A stretch of DNA of 64,000 nucleotides from Motiliproteus sp047633175 (GTDB taxonomy: Bacteria; Pseudomonadota; Gammaproteobacteria; Pseudomonadales; Balneatricaceae). The notes below the pieces were generated by a model that saw only the letters and a program-made list of their open reading frames with translations, was not told the origin of the DNA and did not search any database. This document shows positions 43,356-51,432 of the stretch, in pieces. The translations under genes and the position numbers were made by a program. Location of the stretch: NCBI GenBank assembly GCA_047633175.1, contig JBLIEQ010000006.1, forward strand, positions 62,001-126,000, given 5' to 3'. Every line of letters starts with the position of its first letter. Position 1 is the first letter of the stretch.

Positions 43356-44225
43356 ATGACGTTCAGATACATCTCCCACTGCTTAGCCGCCCTGCGCCCC
43401 AACGCACAGCGCCCTGGTCTCAGTCGTGCAGTACTGCTACGGACAGTGCTACGGACAGTGCTACGGACAGTGCTACGGACGGTGCTACAGACGGCGCTGC
43501 TGGTGGCACTATTACCCTGGCAACAGGCGGCTGGCGGGCAGCTGCTGGCGGCGGTCGCGGCGAACTTTATCGGCGCCTCAAAGGAGATCGTGCAGCGCTT
43601 TGAAGCCACCAGCGGGCATAGCGTCACGCTCAGCTATGGCTCCTCCGGCAAGCTGTATTCTCAGATAGCGCACGGTGCCCCCTTCGAGGTGTTCCTGGCC
43701 GCCGACCGCCAGTTACCGCGACAGGCGATTGCCGAGGGGCTGGCGGTCACCGGCAGTGACTTCGGCTATGCCCGGGGCGTGTTGGTACTCTGGAGCCGCC
43801 AGCCCGGACTGCTTCAGGATCCTGAAGTGTATCTGCGTGAGGCCGACATCCCTCGAATCGCGATCGCCAACCCCGGCATCGCGCCCTATGGCCTAGCCGC
43901 ACAGCAGGCGCTGAGCCATCTGGGGGTCTGGAATCGGCGTCAGGCGCAGCTGGTGCGGGGGGACTCTGTCGCGCAGGCGTTCCAATTTACCGCCACCGGC
44001 AATGCATCGGTGGGTTTTGTGGCCCGCTCGCAGGTCCAGGCCTGGAGCGGAAAACCGGGCAGCCTCTGGATTATTCCGGCGTCCTACTACCGCGCCATCG
44101 ATCAGCATGCGGTGCTGCTCCAAAGGGGTCGGCACAACCCGGTCGCCCGCCAATTCCTGCAATTTTTGAAAGGCCCCGAGGCGCGGCGTATTATCAGCGC
44201 CTACGGCTACTCGCTGCCGATTTAG
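43356..44225 (+). CDS. modA: Molybdate ABC transporter binding protein ModA
   Basis: A periplasmic molybdate-binding protein of about 289 residues. The start is uncertain: ATG 43356 or ATG 43305, neither with a strong ribosome site. The mature part shows LLAAVAANFIGASKEIVQRFEATSGHSV, SYGSSGKLYSQI, the ligand pocket FEVFLAADRQLP, and NPGIAPYGLAAQQALSHLGVW with the FTATGNASVGFVA loop, all typical of ModA. The signal peptide is strange: it holds a run of five TVLR-type repeats encoded by 12-bp tandem DNA repeats (43435-43494), which lengthen its basic/hydrophobic region. It begins the modABC operon, with ten bases to modB. Confidence 0.93.
   Translation: MTFRYISHCLAALRPNAQRPGLSRAVLLRTVLRTVLRTVLRTVLQTALLVALLPWQQAAGGQLLAAVAANFIGASKEIVQRFEATSGHSVTLSYGSSGKLYSQIAHGAPFEVFLAADRQLPRQAIAEGLAVTGSDFGYARGVLVLWSRQPGLLQDPEVYLREADIPRIAIANPGIAPYGLAAQQALSHLGVWNRRQAQLVRGDSVAQAFQFTATGNASVGFVARSQVQAWSGKPGSLWIIPASYYRAIDQHAVLLQRGRHNPVARQFLQFLKGPEARRIISAYGYSLPI
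43435..43494 (+). repeat. 12-bp tandem repeat in modA signal peptide region
   Basis: Five 12-bp units, TGCTACGGACAG three times, then TGCTACGGACGG and TGCTACAGACGG, encode LRTV/LQTA repeats in the signal peptide. Copy change stays in frame. Confidence 0.9.
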
Positions 44226-44235
44226 GAACCTCTCT

Positions 44236-44913
44236 ATGAGCTTTGACTGGGAACCTGTGGTACTCACCCTCAAGCTGGCCAGCCTGAGCACGCTGATTCT
44301 GCTGATTATTGGCACCCCGATCGCCTGGTGGCTGGCCCGCACCCGGCATTGGCTTAAACAGCCCCTGGCCGCGGTGGTGGCGCTGCCCCTGATCCTGCCC
44401 CCCACGGTACTGGGCTTTTATCTGCTGATCCTGCTCGGCCCCGACGGCCCCGGCGGCCGTCTGACCGACAGCTTGGGGCTCGGCACCCTGCCCTTTACCT
44501 TTGCGGGGCTGGTGGCAGGCTCGGTGATCTACTCGCTGCCCTTCGTGGTGCAACCCCTGCACAACGCCTTCGAGGCGATCGGCGAGCGGATGCTGGAGGT
44601 CGCAGCCACGCTGCGCGCCTCCCCCCTGGACCGCTTTTTCAGCGTCGCGGTCCCCTTAGCCAGGCCGGGCTTCCTGACGGCTGCGGTGCTGGGGTTTGCC
44701 CATACCGTCGGCGAATTCGGGATGATCCTGATGATGGGGGGCAATATTCCCGGTGAGACCCGGGTGCTGTCGGTCGCGATCTACGAGCATGTCGAGATGC
44801 TGGAATACGAGCAGGCCCATCTGCTGTCCGGCGGCCTGCTGCTGTTCGCCTTCGTGGTGCTGCTGTGCCTGTACCTGATTAACGGCCGACTCCAGCGCCG
44901 GGGGCACCTATGA
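44236..44913 (+). CDS. modB: Molybdate ABC transporter permease ModB
   Basis: A 225-residue inner-membrane permease with five predicted helices. The binding-protein-dependent transport (EAA) motif is EVAATLRASPLDRFFSVAVPLARPGFLTA, and the start SFDWEPVVLTLKLASLSTL and PLILPPTVLGFYLLILLG are typical ModB. It passes molybdate through the membrane with ModC. It starts ten bases after modA and its stop overlaps the modC start by four bases. Confidence 0.95.
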   Translation: MSFDWEPVVLTLKLASLSTLILLIIGTPIAWWLARTRHWLKQPLAAVVALPLILPPTVLGFYLLILLGPDGPGGRLTDSLGLGTLPFTFAGLVAGSVIYSLPFVVQPLHNAFEAIGERMLEVAATLRASPLDRFFSVAVPLARPGFLTAAVLGFAHTVGEFGMILMMGGNIPGETRVLSVAIYEHVEMLEYEQAHLLSGGLLLFAFVVLLCLYLINGRLQRRGHL

Positions 44914-46001
44914 CGGTCCGCCCTGCAACTAGCTCGGGCATCGACATGCGCTTCGAGGCCGAGGCGGGTGACTTCTCACTGGCGGTAGAACTACAGCTGC
45001 CCGGTCAGGGAGTCACGGCGCTGTTTGGTCATTCGGGATCGGGCAAGACCCTGCTGCTACGCTGCATCGCCGGGCTGCATCGAACCCGGGGCGAACTGAG
45101 CGTCAACGGCAAGACCTGGCAGGATGCGAGCCGTTTTATGGCCGTCCATCAGCGCCCTCTGGCCTATGTCTTTCAGGAAGCCAGCCTGTTTCCTCATCTG
45201 TCGGTGCGGCGCAACCTCGAGTATGGCTACCGGCGCGTAGCGGTATGGGAGCGGCGCATCAGTTTCGAGCAGGCGGTCGACTGGCTGGGGCTCGAGCACC
45301 TGTTAACGCGCATGCCGGACCGGCTCTCCGGGGGTGAGCGGCAACGGGTGGCGATCGCTCGGGCGCTGCTGACCAGCCCACAACTGCTGCTAATGGACGA
45401 GCCGCTATCGGCGCTGGACATGCCCTCTAAGCGCGAGATCCTGCCCTACCTGGAGCAGCTTAATAACAGCCTGTCGATTCCGGTGCTCTACGTCACCCAT
45501 GCGGCCGATGAGGTGGCGCGCCTGGCTGATCATCTGGTGGTGTTGGAAAAGGGCCGGGCACTGGCCTGCGGCCCGCTGACCGAGACCCTGGCGCGGCTGG
45601 ACCTGCCGATCCGGCAGGATGAAGATGCCGGTGTCGTTATCAGCGCCCACATCGCCGAACGCGACAGTCGCTGGCATCTGGCACGCGCCGCTTTTGCCGG
45701 CGGCAGCCTCTGGGTCAAAGACAGCGGCCTGCCGCTGGGACAACCGGTGCGCCTGCGGGTACTGGCGCGCGATATCAGCCTGGCCAAAAGCCGCCATGAT
45801 GATCAGAGCACCCTCAACCTGCTTCCCGCCCGAATCACCGATATCGTCGGCAACGATCACCCGGCCGTCGTGCTGGTGCGGATCCTTATCGGCAGCACAC
45901 CCCTGTTGGCACGACTCACCGCGCGCTCCGTCGCGGCCCTCGGACTGCACCCTGGCGATCCGGTCTGGGTGCAGATAAAATCGGTCGCCGTACTGGAATA
46001 A
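44910..46001 (+). CDS. modC: Molybdate ABC transporter ATP-binding protein ModC
   Basis: A 363-residue ABC ATPase with Walker A GHSGSGKT (about residue 40), Q-loop AYVFQEASLFPHLSV, signature LSGGERQRVAIARAL and Walker B LLLMDEPLSALD. The C-terminal 75 residues form a molybdate-binding Mop domain (STLNLLPARITDIVGNDHPAVVLVRI). Length and layout match E. coli ModC. It overlaps modB by four bases (ATGA), so translation is coupled. No ModE gene or molybdenum cofactor riboswitch was seen near the operon. Confidence 0.95.
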   Translation: MTVRPATSSGIDMRFEAEAGDFSLAVELQLPGQGVTALFGHSGSGKTLLLRCIAGLHRTRGELSVNGKTWQDASRFMAVHQRPLAYVFQEASLFPHLSVRRNLEYGYRRVAVWERRISFEQAVDWLGLEHLLTRMPDRLSGGERQRVAIARALLTSPQLLLMDEPLSALDMPSKREILPYLEQLNNSLSIPVLYVTHAADEVARLADHLVVLEKGRALACGPLTETLARLDLPIRQDEDAGVVISAHIAERDSRWHLARAAFAGGSLWVKDSGLPLGQPVRLRVLARDISLAKSRHDDQSTLNLLPARITDIVGNDHPAVVLVRILIGSTPLLARLTARSVAALGLHPGDPVWVQIKSVAVLE

Positions 46002-46083
46002 ACCCCGCAGATTCAACTCTAGAGTGCGTTATGCGCGCTCGATCGGCCTCGACCCCCACTCTCTAGCCTTAGGTACAGCCCGC

Positions 46084-47034
46084 ATGGACAGCTTCTTAGA
46101 TACTTTGGCCTTCTCTTTCTCGATCACCGGACCTATCTTCGTGGTACTGGCGCTGGGGGTATGGCTAAGCCGCCGCGGCACGATCAACGATAATTTTGTC
46201 GATATAGGCTCGCGGCTGGTCTTTAATATCACCCTGCCATCGCTGCTCTTTATCAGTATCAGCCAGACCAGCATCGAGGAGGCCGCCAACGTCAAGCTGA
46301 TCGCCGTCGGCCTGATCGGCACCCTGGTCGCTTATCTGCTACTCGAACTGATCGCCGCGCGCCAGGTGCAGCCCCGCGAAGAGCGCGGCGTGGTGGTTCA
46401 GGGCGGATTCCGCTCCAATATGGGGATTATAGGCCTGGCCTACTGCGTCAATGCCTACGGCCATCAGGGCCTGATCACCGCCTCGCTGTATCTGGCGCTG
46501 GTGACGATCCTGTTTAACGTGCTCTCGGTGATCACCCTGAGTCGCTCCCTCAACCGAGGGGCGGGTGTGCGCGCGACCCTGGTCGGCATCGCCAAGAACC
46601 CGCTGATCCTGGGTATCCTGCTGGCCCTGCCGGTGGCCTGGCTGGAAATACAGCTGCCTCAGCTGGTGATCCGTACCGGTGAATATTTTGCCCAGATGAC
46701 CCTGCCGCTGGCGCTGCTGTGCACCGGTGCCAGCCTCAACTTCGGCGCCCTGCGCCATAACCTCAGCAATGCGCTGCTGGCCGCGGTCTTCAAGCTGATC
46801 TGCGTCCCGCTGTTGATCACCCTGGGCGGCTACCTGCTGGACTTCCGCGGACTGGAGCTGGGCATCCTGTTTCTGATGGCCTCGGCACCAACGGCCGCCG
46901 CCAGTTATGTGATGGTGCGCTCCATGGGCGGCAACGCCTCGCTGGCCGCAAACATTATCGTGATGACCACGCTGGGATCCCTGCTGACCACCAGCATCGG
47001 CGTCACGCTGCTTAAGGGACTGGGGCTGATTTAA
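46084..47034 (+). CDS. AEC-family permease
   Basis: A 316-residue membrane protein with about ten helices of the auxin-efflux-carrier (AEC) family, beginning at ATG 46084 (MDSFLDTLAFSFSITGPIFVVLALG). Typical features are FNITLPSLLFISISQTS, GFRSNMGIIGLAYCVNAYG and the second-half PLALLCTGASL and ASYVMVRSMGGNASLAANIIVMTTLGS. Members export or import small organic acids or amino acids such as malonate or malate; the substrate here is not known. It lies 82 bases after modC, on the same strand, with no terminator between, so readthrough from the mod operon is possible. Confidence 0.88.
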   Translation: MDSFLDTLAFSFSITGPIFVVLALGVWLSRRGTINDNFVDIGSRLVFNITLPSLLFISISQTSIEEAANVKLIAVGLIGTLVAYLLLELIAARQVQPREERGVVVQGGFRSNMGIIGLAYCVNAYGHQGLITASLYLALVTILFNVLSVITLSRSLNRGAGVRATLVGIAKNPLILGILLALPVAWLEIQLPQLVIRTGEYFAQMTLPLALLCTGASLNFGALRHNLSNALLAAVFKLICVPLLITLGGYLLDFRGLELGILFLMASAPTAAASYVMVRSMGGNASLAANIIVMTTLGSLLTTSIGVTLLKGLGLI

Positions 47035-47420
47035 GATACTGTGGGTCGGCGTTCTTTGGGTAGAAAGTAGTCCGGCAAGGCTAACAAAGCGCGCCCATCG
47101 TCAGGCCAAAACGCCGGGCTCGTAGGTCAGCGTTTTGTGGGTAGAAAGCAGTCCGACAAGACCAGCAAGAAGCACCCAACCCCAAACCCCGTCCCAGAAA
47201 AGAAACACCGGCTAGTCTGATATTTCTTCGACAATGCCCGCACGGAGCCCCCTGCGTCGGACTAAAGTCCGACCTACGAGCTATGAATTAGCCTGAAATC
47301 GCTCCGCAATGCTGACAAGGTGCAGCGATCCTCAGGCTGAAGCCCGCACTACAGGGACGTAGTTAGTGCCATCCATACAGGAGCGTTTGACGGCTAACCT
47401 ACAAAAAAACCTTTGTGGGT
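47035..47420. repeat. REP-like repeat array between AEC gene and PhoQ-like gene
   Basis: About 400 bases without a gene. It holds GTGGGTCGGCGTTC and GTGGGTAGAAAGCAGTCCGAC units (47040-47165), a reversed R2-type unit GTCGGACTAAAGTCCGACC (near 47258) and a reversed R1 copy (47328-47402). An isolated GTGGGTCGGC unit follows. Confidence 0.7.
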
Positions 47421-47451
47421 CGGCGCTGCCCAAAAATTTTAGCAAAGCGCA

Positions 47452-48858
47452 TCAAGCCCCAGGCAGCATCAGGGTAAAACGGGCGCCACCCAGGGGGCTC
47501 ACGTCCAGCGATAGGTGACCGCCGTAGCTGTGCAGGATATCGCGCACCACCGACAGGCCGATGCCCTGGCCCGGCGCCTGACTATCGGCGCGGGTGCCGC
47601 GCTCGAGAATGCGCTGCCGCAGCGCGGGGGCGATGCCGGAGCCATCATCCTCGACGCTGATCAGCAGCTGAGCATCCGCCTGCCGGGTTTCGACGTTAAC
47701 CCGACCGTTACCATACTTAAAACCGTTGTCGATCAGGTTGCCCAGCATCTCCATCAGATCGCGCTCATCCCCGGTAAAGTCCAGGAGCGGCCCGGCCAGA
47801 CCGAAGTGGCGATACTGCCCCGGGTAAACCTTGGCCATCACCTGGCCGATCCGCTCGGCCACCTGATGAATCGATACCCGTTGCAGCAGGGAGTGCGCCG
47901 ATACCGACCCGGCGCGGCCGAGCTGGTGGCTGATAATCTGCTCCATACGCTCCACCTGCTGTTGCAGCTGCTGCTGAGCCTCATGGCGTAGCTCTGGCGT
48001 GCTGCCGGCCTTAGCCTCGGCCTGATTGCGGAGCACGGCCAGCGGTGTCTTCAGGCTATGCGCCAGATCCGCCAGGGTGTTGCGATAACGCAGCCGTCGG
48101 GCGCGTTCGGTGTCCAGCAGCAGATTAAGATTGCGGGTCAACGGTAACACTTCAGTTGGAAAGCGGCCCTCGAGATGCGGCTTGCTGCCGGTTTCTATCG
48201 CCTTGATATCCCCTGCCAGACGCTGCAGGGGTCTGAGCCCCCAGCGCATCACCAGCGCCTGTGCCGCCAGCAGCAGCAACCCCAGCAGCGCCAAGCCGCC
48301 CCAGAGCGGAGTGCGATAACTGCTCAGGCCGGCATTGAAGCGCTCGGGACGTTCCAGGGTGGTAAACAGAAACTCGGTGACCTGACCACTCTCGATCTCC
48401 CAGAGCACCCGGTAACTGTAGAAAAACAGCCCCTGCTCGGTTATCCCGAAGCGCGAACTGCCAAGCTCCGGCAGCTCGGCCGGCAGTGCTAACGCTACCC
48501 CCAGGCTGGATTCAGAGCGCCATAGCGTCTTGCCCCGGGCATCACTGACCAGGCCGAAGAGCCCCGACCCGAGCTGATTGAAATGCGATTCCTGCAGACT
48601 CGGCGGCATCCAGAGCACGCCACCGCCCGCTTCGGCAGCGCCCAGCAGCACATAGGTCTGCAACTCGAGGCGCTCGCGCTCGGCCTGCTCTAGACTGAGC
48701 CGGTTCGCCTGGTCCAGAATCACCGCGGTGATGCCCAGGATCAGGGGCAGCAGCAGGCAGGACGCCAGACCCAGACGGGCACTGAGTGAATGGGGGATCC
48801 GCCAAGCCCGGCGCCACCCGGGCTTAGGCCGCTCCCGGTCGCTCCCGTCGGGGCTCAG
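47452..48858 (-). CDS. PhoQ-like sensor histidine kinase (non-standard start)
   Basis: A sensor kinase of about 468 residues if read from CTG 48858, which overlaps the TGA stop of the response regulator (CTGA). Without that start only a GTG at 48723 is available, which would cut off the first transmembrane segment (SARLGLASCLLLPLILGITAV). The second helix is near residues 180-200 (WGGLALLGLLLLAAQALVM). Then HAMP, HisKA with the acceptor His in LADLAHSLKTPLAVL, and an HATPase with NLIDNGFKYG, DDGSGI and PGQGIGLSVV. It forms a two-component system with the adjacent PhoP-like regulator. No ATG, GTG or TTG codon occurs in frame between the regulator's end and 48723. A non-canonical start, or an error in the sequence, must be assumed. 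Confidence 0.8.
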   Translation of the reverse strand: MSPDGSDRERPKPGWRRAWRIPHSLSARLGLASCLLLPLILGITAVILDQANRLSLEQAERERLELQTYVLLGAAEAGGGVLWMPPSLQESHFNQLGSGLFGLVSDARGKTLWRSESSLGVALALPAELPELGSSRFGITEQGLFFYSYRVLWEIESGQVTEFLFTTLERPERFNAGLSSYRTPLWGGLALLGLLLLAAQALVMRWGLRPLQRLAGDIKAIETGSKPHLEGRFPTEVLPLTRNLNLLLDTERARRLRYRNTLADLAHSLKTPLAVLRNQAEAKAGSTPELRHEAQQQLQQQVERMEQIISHQLGRAGSVSAHSLLQRVSIHQVAERIGQVMAKVYPGQYRHFGLAGPLLDFTGDERDLMEMLGNLIDNGFKYGNGRVNVETRQADAQLLISVEDDGSGIAPALRQRILERGTRADSQAPGQGIGLSVVRDILHSYGGHLSLDVSPLGGARFTLMLPGA

Positions 48859-49535
48859 GATTCGGGCGCCAGCACGAAGCGATAACCTCGCCCTCGCTCG
48901 GTCGCTATCGGCTTAAGGCTGCCATCGGGGTCAAGCTTCTTGCGTAGGCGGGTGATAAATACCTCGATCACATTGCTGTCGCGATCAAAATCCTGATCGT
49001 ACAGGTGCTCGGTCAACTCGGTCTTGGAGACCACCTTGCCGGCATGATGGATCAGATATTCGAGGGTGGCATATTCATAGGCGGTCAGCTCGACCCGGTG
49101 CCCGCCAAGCAGCACCTCCTTGGCGGCAGTATCGATCTGCAGGGGGCCAAACAGAAATTGCGGACTGGCCTGACCCACCGAGCGTCGCAGCAGGGCATTG
49201 ACGCGGGCCAGCAGCTCTTCGATATGGAAGGGTTTGGTCAGATAATCATCGGCACCGGCTTCGAGCCCCTCGACCTTGTCCTGCCAGTCGCTGCGGGCCG
49301 TCAGGATCAGGATCGGCAGCCGCTGGCCCCGTTCGCGCAGCGCTCGAATCAGCGCCAGACCACTGATGCCCGGCAACCCCAGATCGATAATAGCCAGGTC
49401 ATACTGCCATTCCTGAGCCAGATACAGCCCCTCCTCACCATCGGGCGCGAGATCCGCCACATAGCGGTTTGCCTTGAGTGCATCGCCGAGCTGCTGACGC
49501 AGGGCCTGTTCATCTTCGATCACCAGAATACGCAT
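48855..49535 (-). CDS. PhoP-like OmpR-family response regulator
   Basis: A 226-residue regulator from ATG 49535, with AAGGAG upstream. The receiver carries the acidic pair (VIEDEQ), phospho-acceptor Asp in LAIIDLGLPGISG and Lys in YLTKPF. The winged-helix domain has LTAYEYATLEYLIHHAGKVVSKTELTEHLY and SNVIEVFITRLRKKL, with the RGRGYRF tip. Similarity to PhoP and the gene order with a PepSY protein upstream and a PhoQ-like kinase downstream suggest a cation- or envelope-stress-responsive system; the ligand is not proved. The stop overlaps the kinase start. Confidence 0.92.
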   Translation of the reverse strand: MRILVIEDEQALRQQLGDALKANRYVADLAPDGEEGLYLAQEWQYDLAIIDLGLPGISGLALIRALRERGQRLPILILTARSDWQDKVEGLEAGADDYLTKPFHIEELLARVNALLRRSVGQASPQFLFGPLQIDTAAKEVLLGGHRVELTAYEYATLEYLIHHAGKVVSKTELTEHLYDQDFDRDSNVIEVFITRLRKKLDPDGSLKPIATERGRGYRFVLAPES

Positions 49536-49539
49536 CGGC

Positions 49540-49917
49540 TCATTGCTCCTTAGCGGCGGGGCTTGTAGTCGCAGGGATTGTAGTCGCGGGGTTAGCAGAC
49601 GGCCGCAGCCTGCCGTCGACGGCATCGATCAGCAGCAATTTAACCCGGCCTGAGGGCAGCAGCAGCTTGACCCTGAAGGCGGGACCCTCCCCGGTTGTTA
49701 CCGGTTTGAGATCCAGAATCTTGCCTGCGTAATCCCGCTTAACCTGCTGCGCCACCTGCTCCCGATCCAGCAGCTGAGGCGCCGCACAGAGCATGCCGGA
49801 GAGCAGCAGGGCACAGACCAGGCTCAGGCGACAGGATCGCAGCCTGAACCGTTGCGCTATCGTCGAGAATGGCGATGCTGTTGTTAATCTGGATGTGGAT
49901 GTAGATAAAGAAGTCAC
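49540..49917 (-). CDS. Exported PepSY-domain protein
   Basis: A small protein of 125 residues from GTG 49917, with AGGA five bases upstream. The N-terminal 45 residues contain a hydrophobic stretch (CRLSLVCALLLSGMLCAAP) that is probably a signal peptide, preceded by a long Ser/Thr-rich tail. The rest is a PepSY domain, EQVAQQVKRDYAGKILDLKPVTTGEGPAFRVKLLLPSGRVKLLLIDAVDG. Such proteins are common before phoP/phoQ-type operons and may modulate the sensor or inhibit a protease. It lies four bases upstream of the response regulator gene, so it is almost certainly in the same operon. The C-terminal Thr/Ala repeats (ATTIPATTSPAAKEQ) look like low-complexity tail. Confidence 0.75.
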   Translation of the reverse strand: MTSLSTSTSRLTTASPFSTIAQRFRLRSCRLSLVCALLLSGMLCAAPQLLDREQVAQQVKRDYAGKILDLKPVTTGEGPAFRVKLLLPSGRVKLLLIDAVDGRLRPSANPATTIPATTSPAAKEQ

Positions 49918-49939
49918 TCTATTCCTGCCTCACTGCCGA

Positions 49940-50608
49940 TCAGTGCACCGGCCGCACCTGTACCTGAACACGAATTTTATCACCCGGATCATAGTCCATG
50001 CGAGTGCGGTATGTCTCGCCCTGGTATTTGTAGGTGACGTTATAGCCGGTGATGGTCTGCTGCCACCGAGTCTCGTATTCAGTACTGCAGCGCTCTTCAC
50101 TGCGGTAGCGCGCCGGCGTCTGCCGGGCACGATTGCTTGCGCCTATATCGCCACCGATCGCAGCACCTAACAGGCCGCCGGCGAGCGTCTTGATATTGCG
50201 GTTGTCGCGGTGGTGGTTCCGGCCGATATTATTGCCGATCGCCGCCCCTAGGATCCCGCCGAAGATAGCCGCCGTGTTGGATCTGTGACCATCGTCTGCA
50301 TCCTGATAACGAACCTGCTCGGTCCAGCACTGCTGGTGAGGAATCCGTTGGGAGACGGCCTGGGTGATAGGATCGACGGCGACGACCCGGGCAAACGTCT
50401 GCCGCGAGTGCTTGCTGTCCTTTTTAGAGTGCTCTTTGCGGTGCTCTTTACGGCTCTCTTTACGGTTATCTTTATGGTCATAGGAGCGCCAATCATTCCG
50501 GGATGAATCGGCCCATGCCGGGCTTATGCCAGCACCTGCGATGGCCAGCCCTGTCACTAGGAGCCCGGTCACCAGCTGCCGAGTAACGGAGTGTCGAGTT
50601 GTGTTCAT
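49940..50608 (-). CDS. Glycine-zipper 2TM-domain exported protein
   Basis: A 222-residue protein from ATG 50608 with a GAGGA ribosome site. The signal peptide ends near GAGISPAWAD. A highly charged Lys/Arg/Glu/His segment (KESRKEHRKEHSKKDSKHSR) follows, then a Rickettsia 17-kDa-antigen-like glycine-zipper pair (AAIFGGILGAAIGNNIG and TLAGGLLGAAIGGDIGA). The C-terminal part has CSTEYETRWQQTITGYNVTYKYQGETYRTRM, typical of the family. It is probably an outer-membrane or periplasmic structural protein; the role of this family is not defined. It is followed by the PepSY gene, 22 bases away on the same strand. Confidence 0.88.
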   Translation of the reverse strand: MNTTRHSVTRQLVTGLLVTGLAIAGAGISPAWADSSRNDWRSYDHKDNRKESRKEHRKEHSKKDSKHSRQTFARVVAVDPITQAVSQRIPHQQCWTEQVRYQDADDGHRSNTAAIFGGILGAAIGNNIGRNHHRDNRNIKTLAGGLLGAAIGGDIGASNRARQTPARYRSEERCSTEYETRWQQTITGYNVTYKYQGETYRTRMDYDPGDKIRVQVQVRPVH

Positions 50609-50717
50609 GTGACTATCCTCTAGCGATGATCTTGCTTTTAGGATAGCCGGGGAGAGCTGAATGCTAACTGAACTCAATGTCAGCCCGGTGTAAAGAGTGG
50701 GCTGGCGGCCCTGCCAC

Positions 50718-50741
50718 AAAAAAGCCTGCGCTAAGCAGGCT
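50718..50741 (-). terminator. Terminator of the DUF2892 gene
   Basis: A perfect 7-bp stem AGCCTGC (50723-50729) / GCAGGCT (50735-50741) with loop GCTAA. The minus strand reads it with a U-run from A residues 50718-50723. Confidence 0.85.
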
Positions 50742-50793
50742 GTTTATACGTGTACAGGGCACTGCGTCGATCAAAAAACGCTCACAGCAACCC

Positions 50794-50988
50794 TCACTCC
50801 TTACATTTAGCGCAGGTTTTCAGGCCAAACAACCGATAGGCCGGGCACCAGCCGATCACCGCCGTCAGCAGTGGCACCAGACCGATCCAGCCCCAGGGGG
50901 TTTGGGGGCCGACAAAAACCAGCGCTATGAGTACGATGCCTGCGATGATGCGCAGAACTCTATCGATAGAACCGACATTCTTTTCCAT
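50794..50988 (-). CDS. DUF2892 small membrane protein
   Basis: A 64-residue protein from ATG 50988 (AGGAAG nine bases upstream), with two membrane helices (VLRIIAGIVLIALVFVGPQ and WIGLVPLLTAVIGWCPAYRLFGL). It carries the MEKNVGSIDRVLRIIAG start and the CPAYRLFGLKTC motif, typical of DUF2892/YgaP membrane domain proteins, often found with rhodanese or sulfur genes. The late Cys pair (CAKCKE) could bind metal or persulfide. Nothing related is adjacent on this strand. A terminator follows. Confidence 0.9.
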   Translation of the reverse strand: MEKNVGSIDRVLRIIAGIVLIALVFVGPQTPWGWIGLVPLLTAVIGWCPAYRLFGLKTCAKCKE

Positions 50989-51368
50989 AAGGATCTTCCT
51001 ATTCAGATACGCTGTTTGCCGAGGGTTCACCCGAACGGCGGGTGGATAGAGGTACTTTAGGACAGCCTTATGCTAGCGACAGTGACAAAGTCACCTAAAC
51101 GAAAAATAGGCTGGGGAAATGGCAAGCGATCTTTTAATCACATTCGAGCATAGCCATAGAAAACAGATCTGTCCCTATTAATCAGTCCCCATTAATAATC
51201 AGGCGCTTTGGAACGAAAGTCGGCAAGACCTTCATCCGCATCGCACCCAGCCCTGCTGTTTGCCGTCAGCGATACGCCAGCCGATATTGAGGAATCCTTA
51301 ATAATATTTCCGCCTAAGTGTCTACTTTTTACTATACATTTGTCTAATTTAGCGTCTGTTAACTTTCG

Positions 51369-51397
51369 TTGTTACCGAATCCAAACTAGCCTAGTAT
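51369..51397 (+). promoter_or_regulatory. Putative promoter of the porin gene
   Basis: -35 TTGTTA (51369-51374) and -10 TAGTAT (51392-51397) are 17 bases apart, each matching four of six consensus bases. The start would lie near 51404, 29 bases before the ATG. The preceding gap from 50989 (445 bases) contains an inverted AGATCTGTCCCTATTAAT-type unit near 51166-51198 and otherwise no feature. Confidence 0.4.
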
Positions 51398-51432
51398 GGG
51401 AACCTAAATCAAGGAAGGTGGAGACAACAGCA

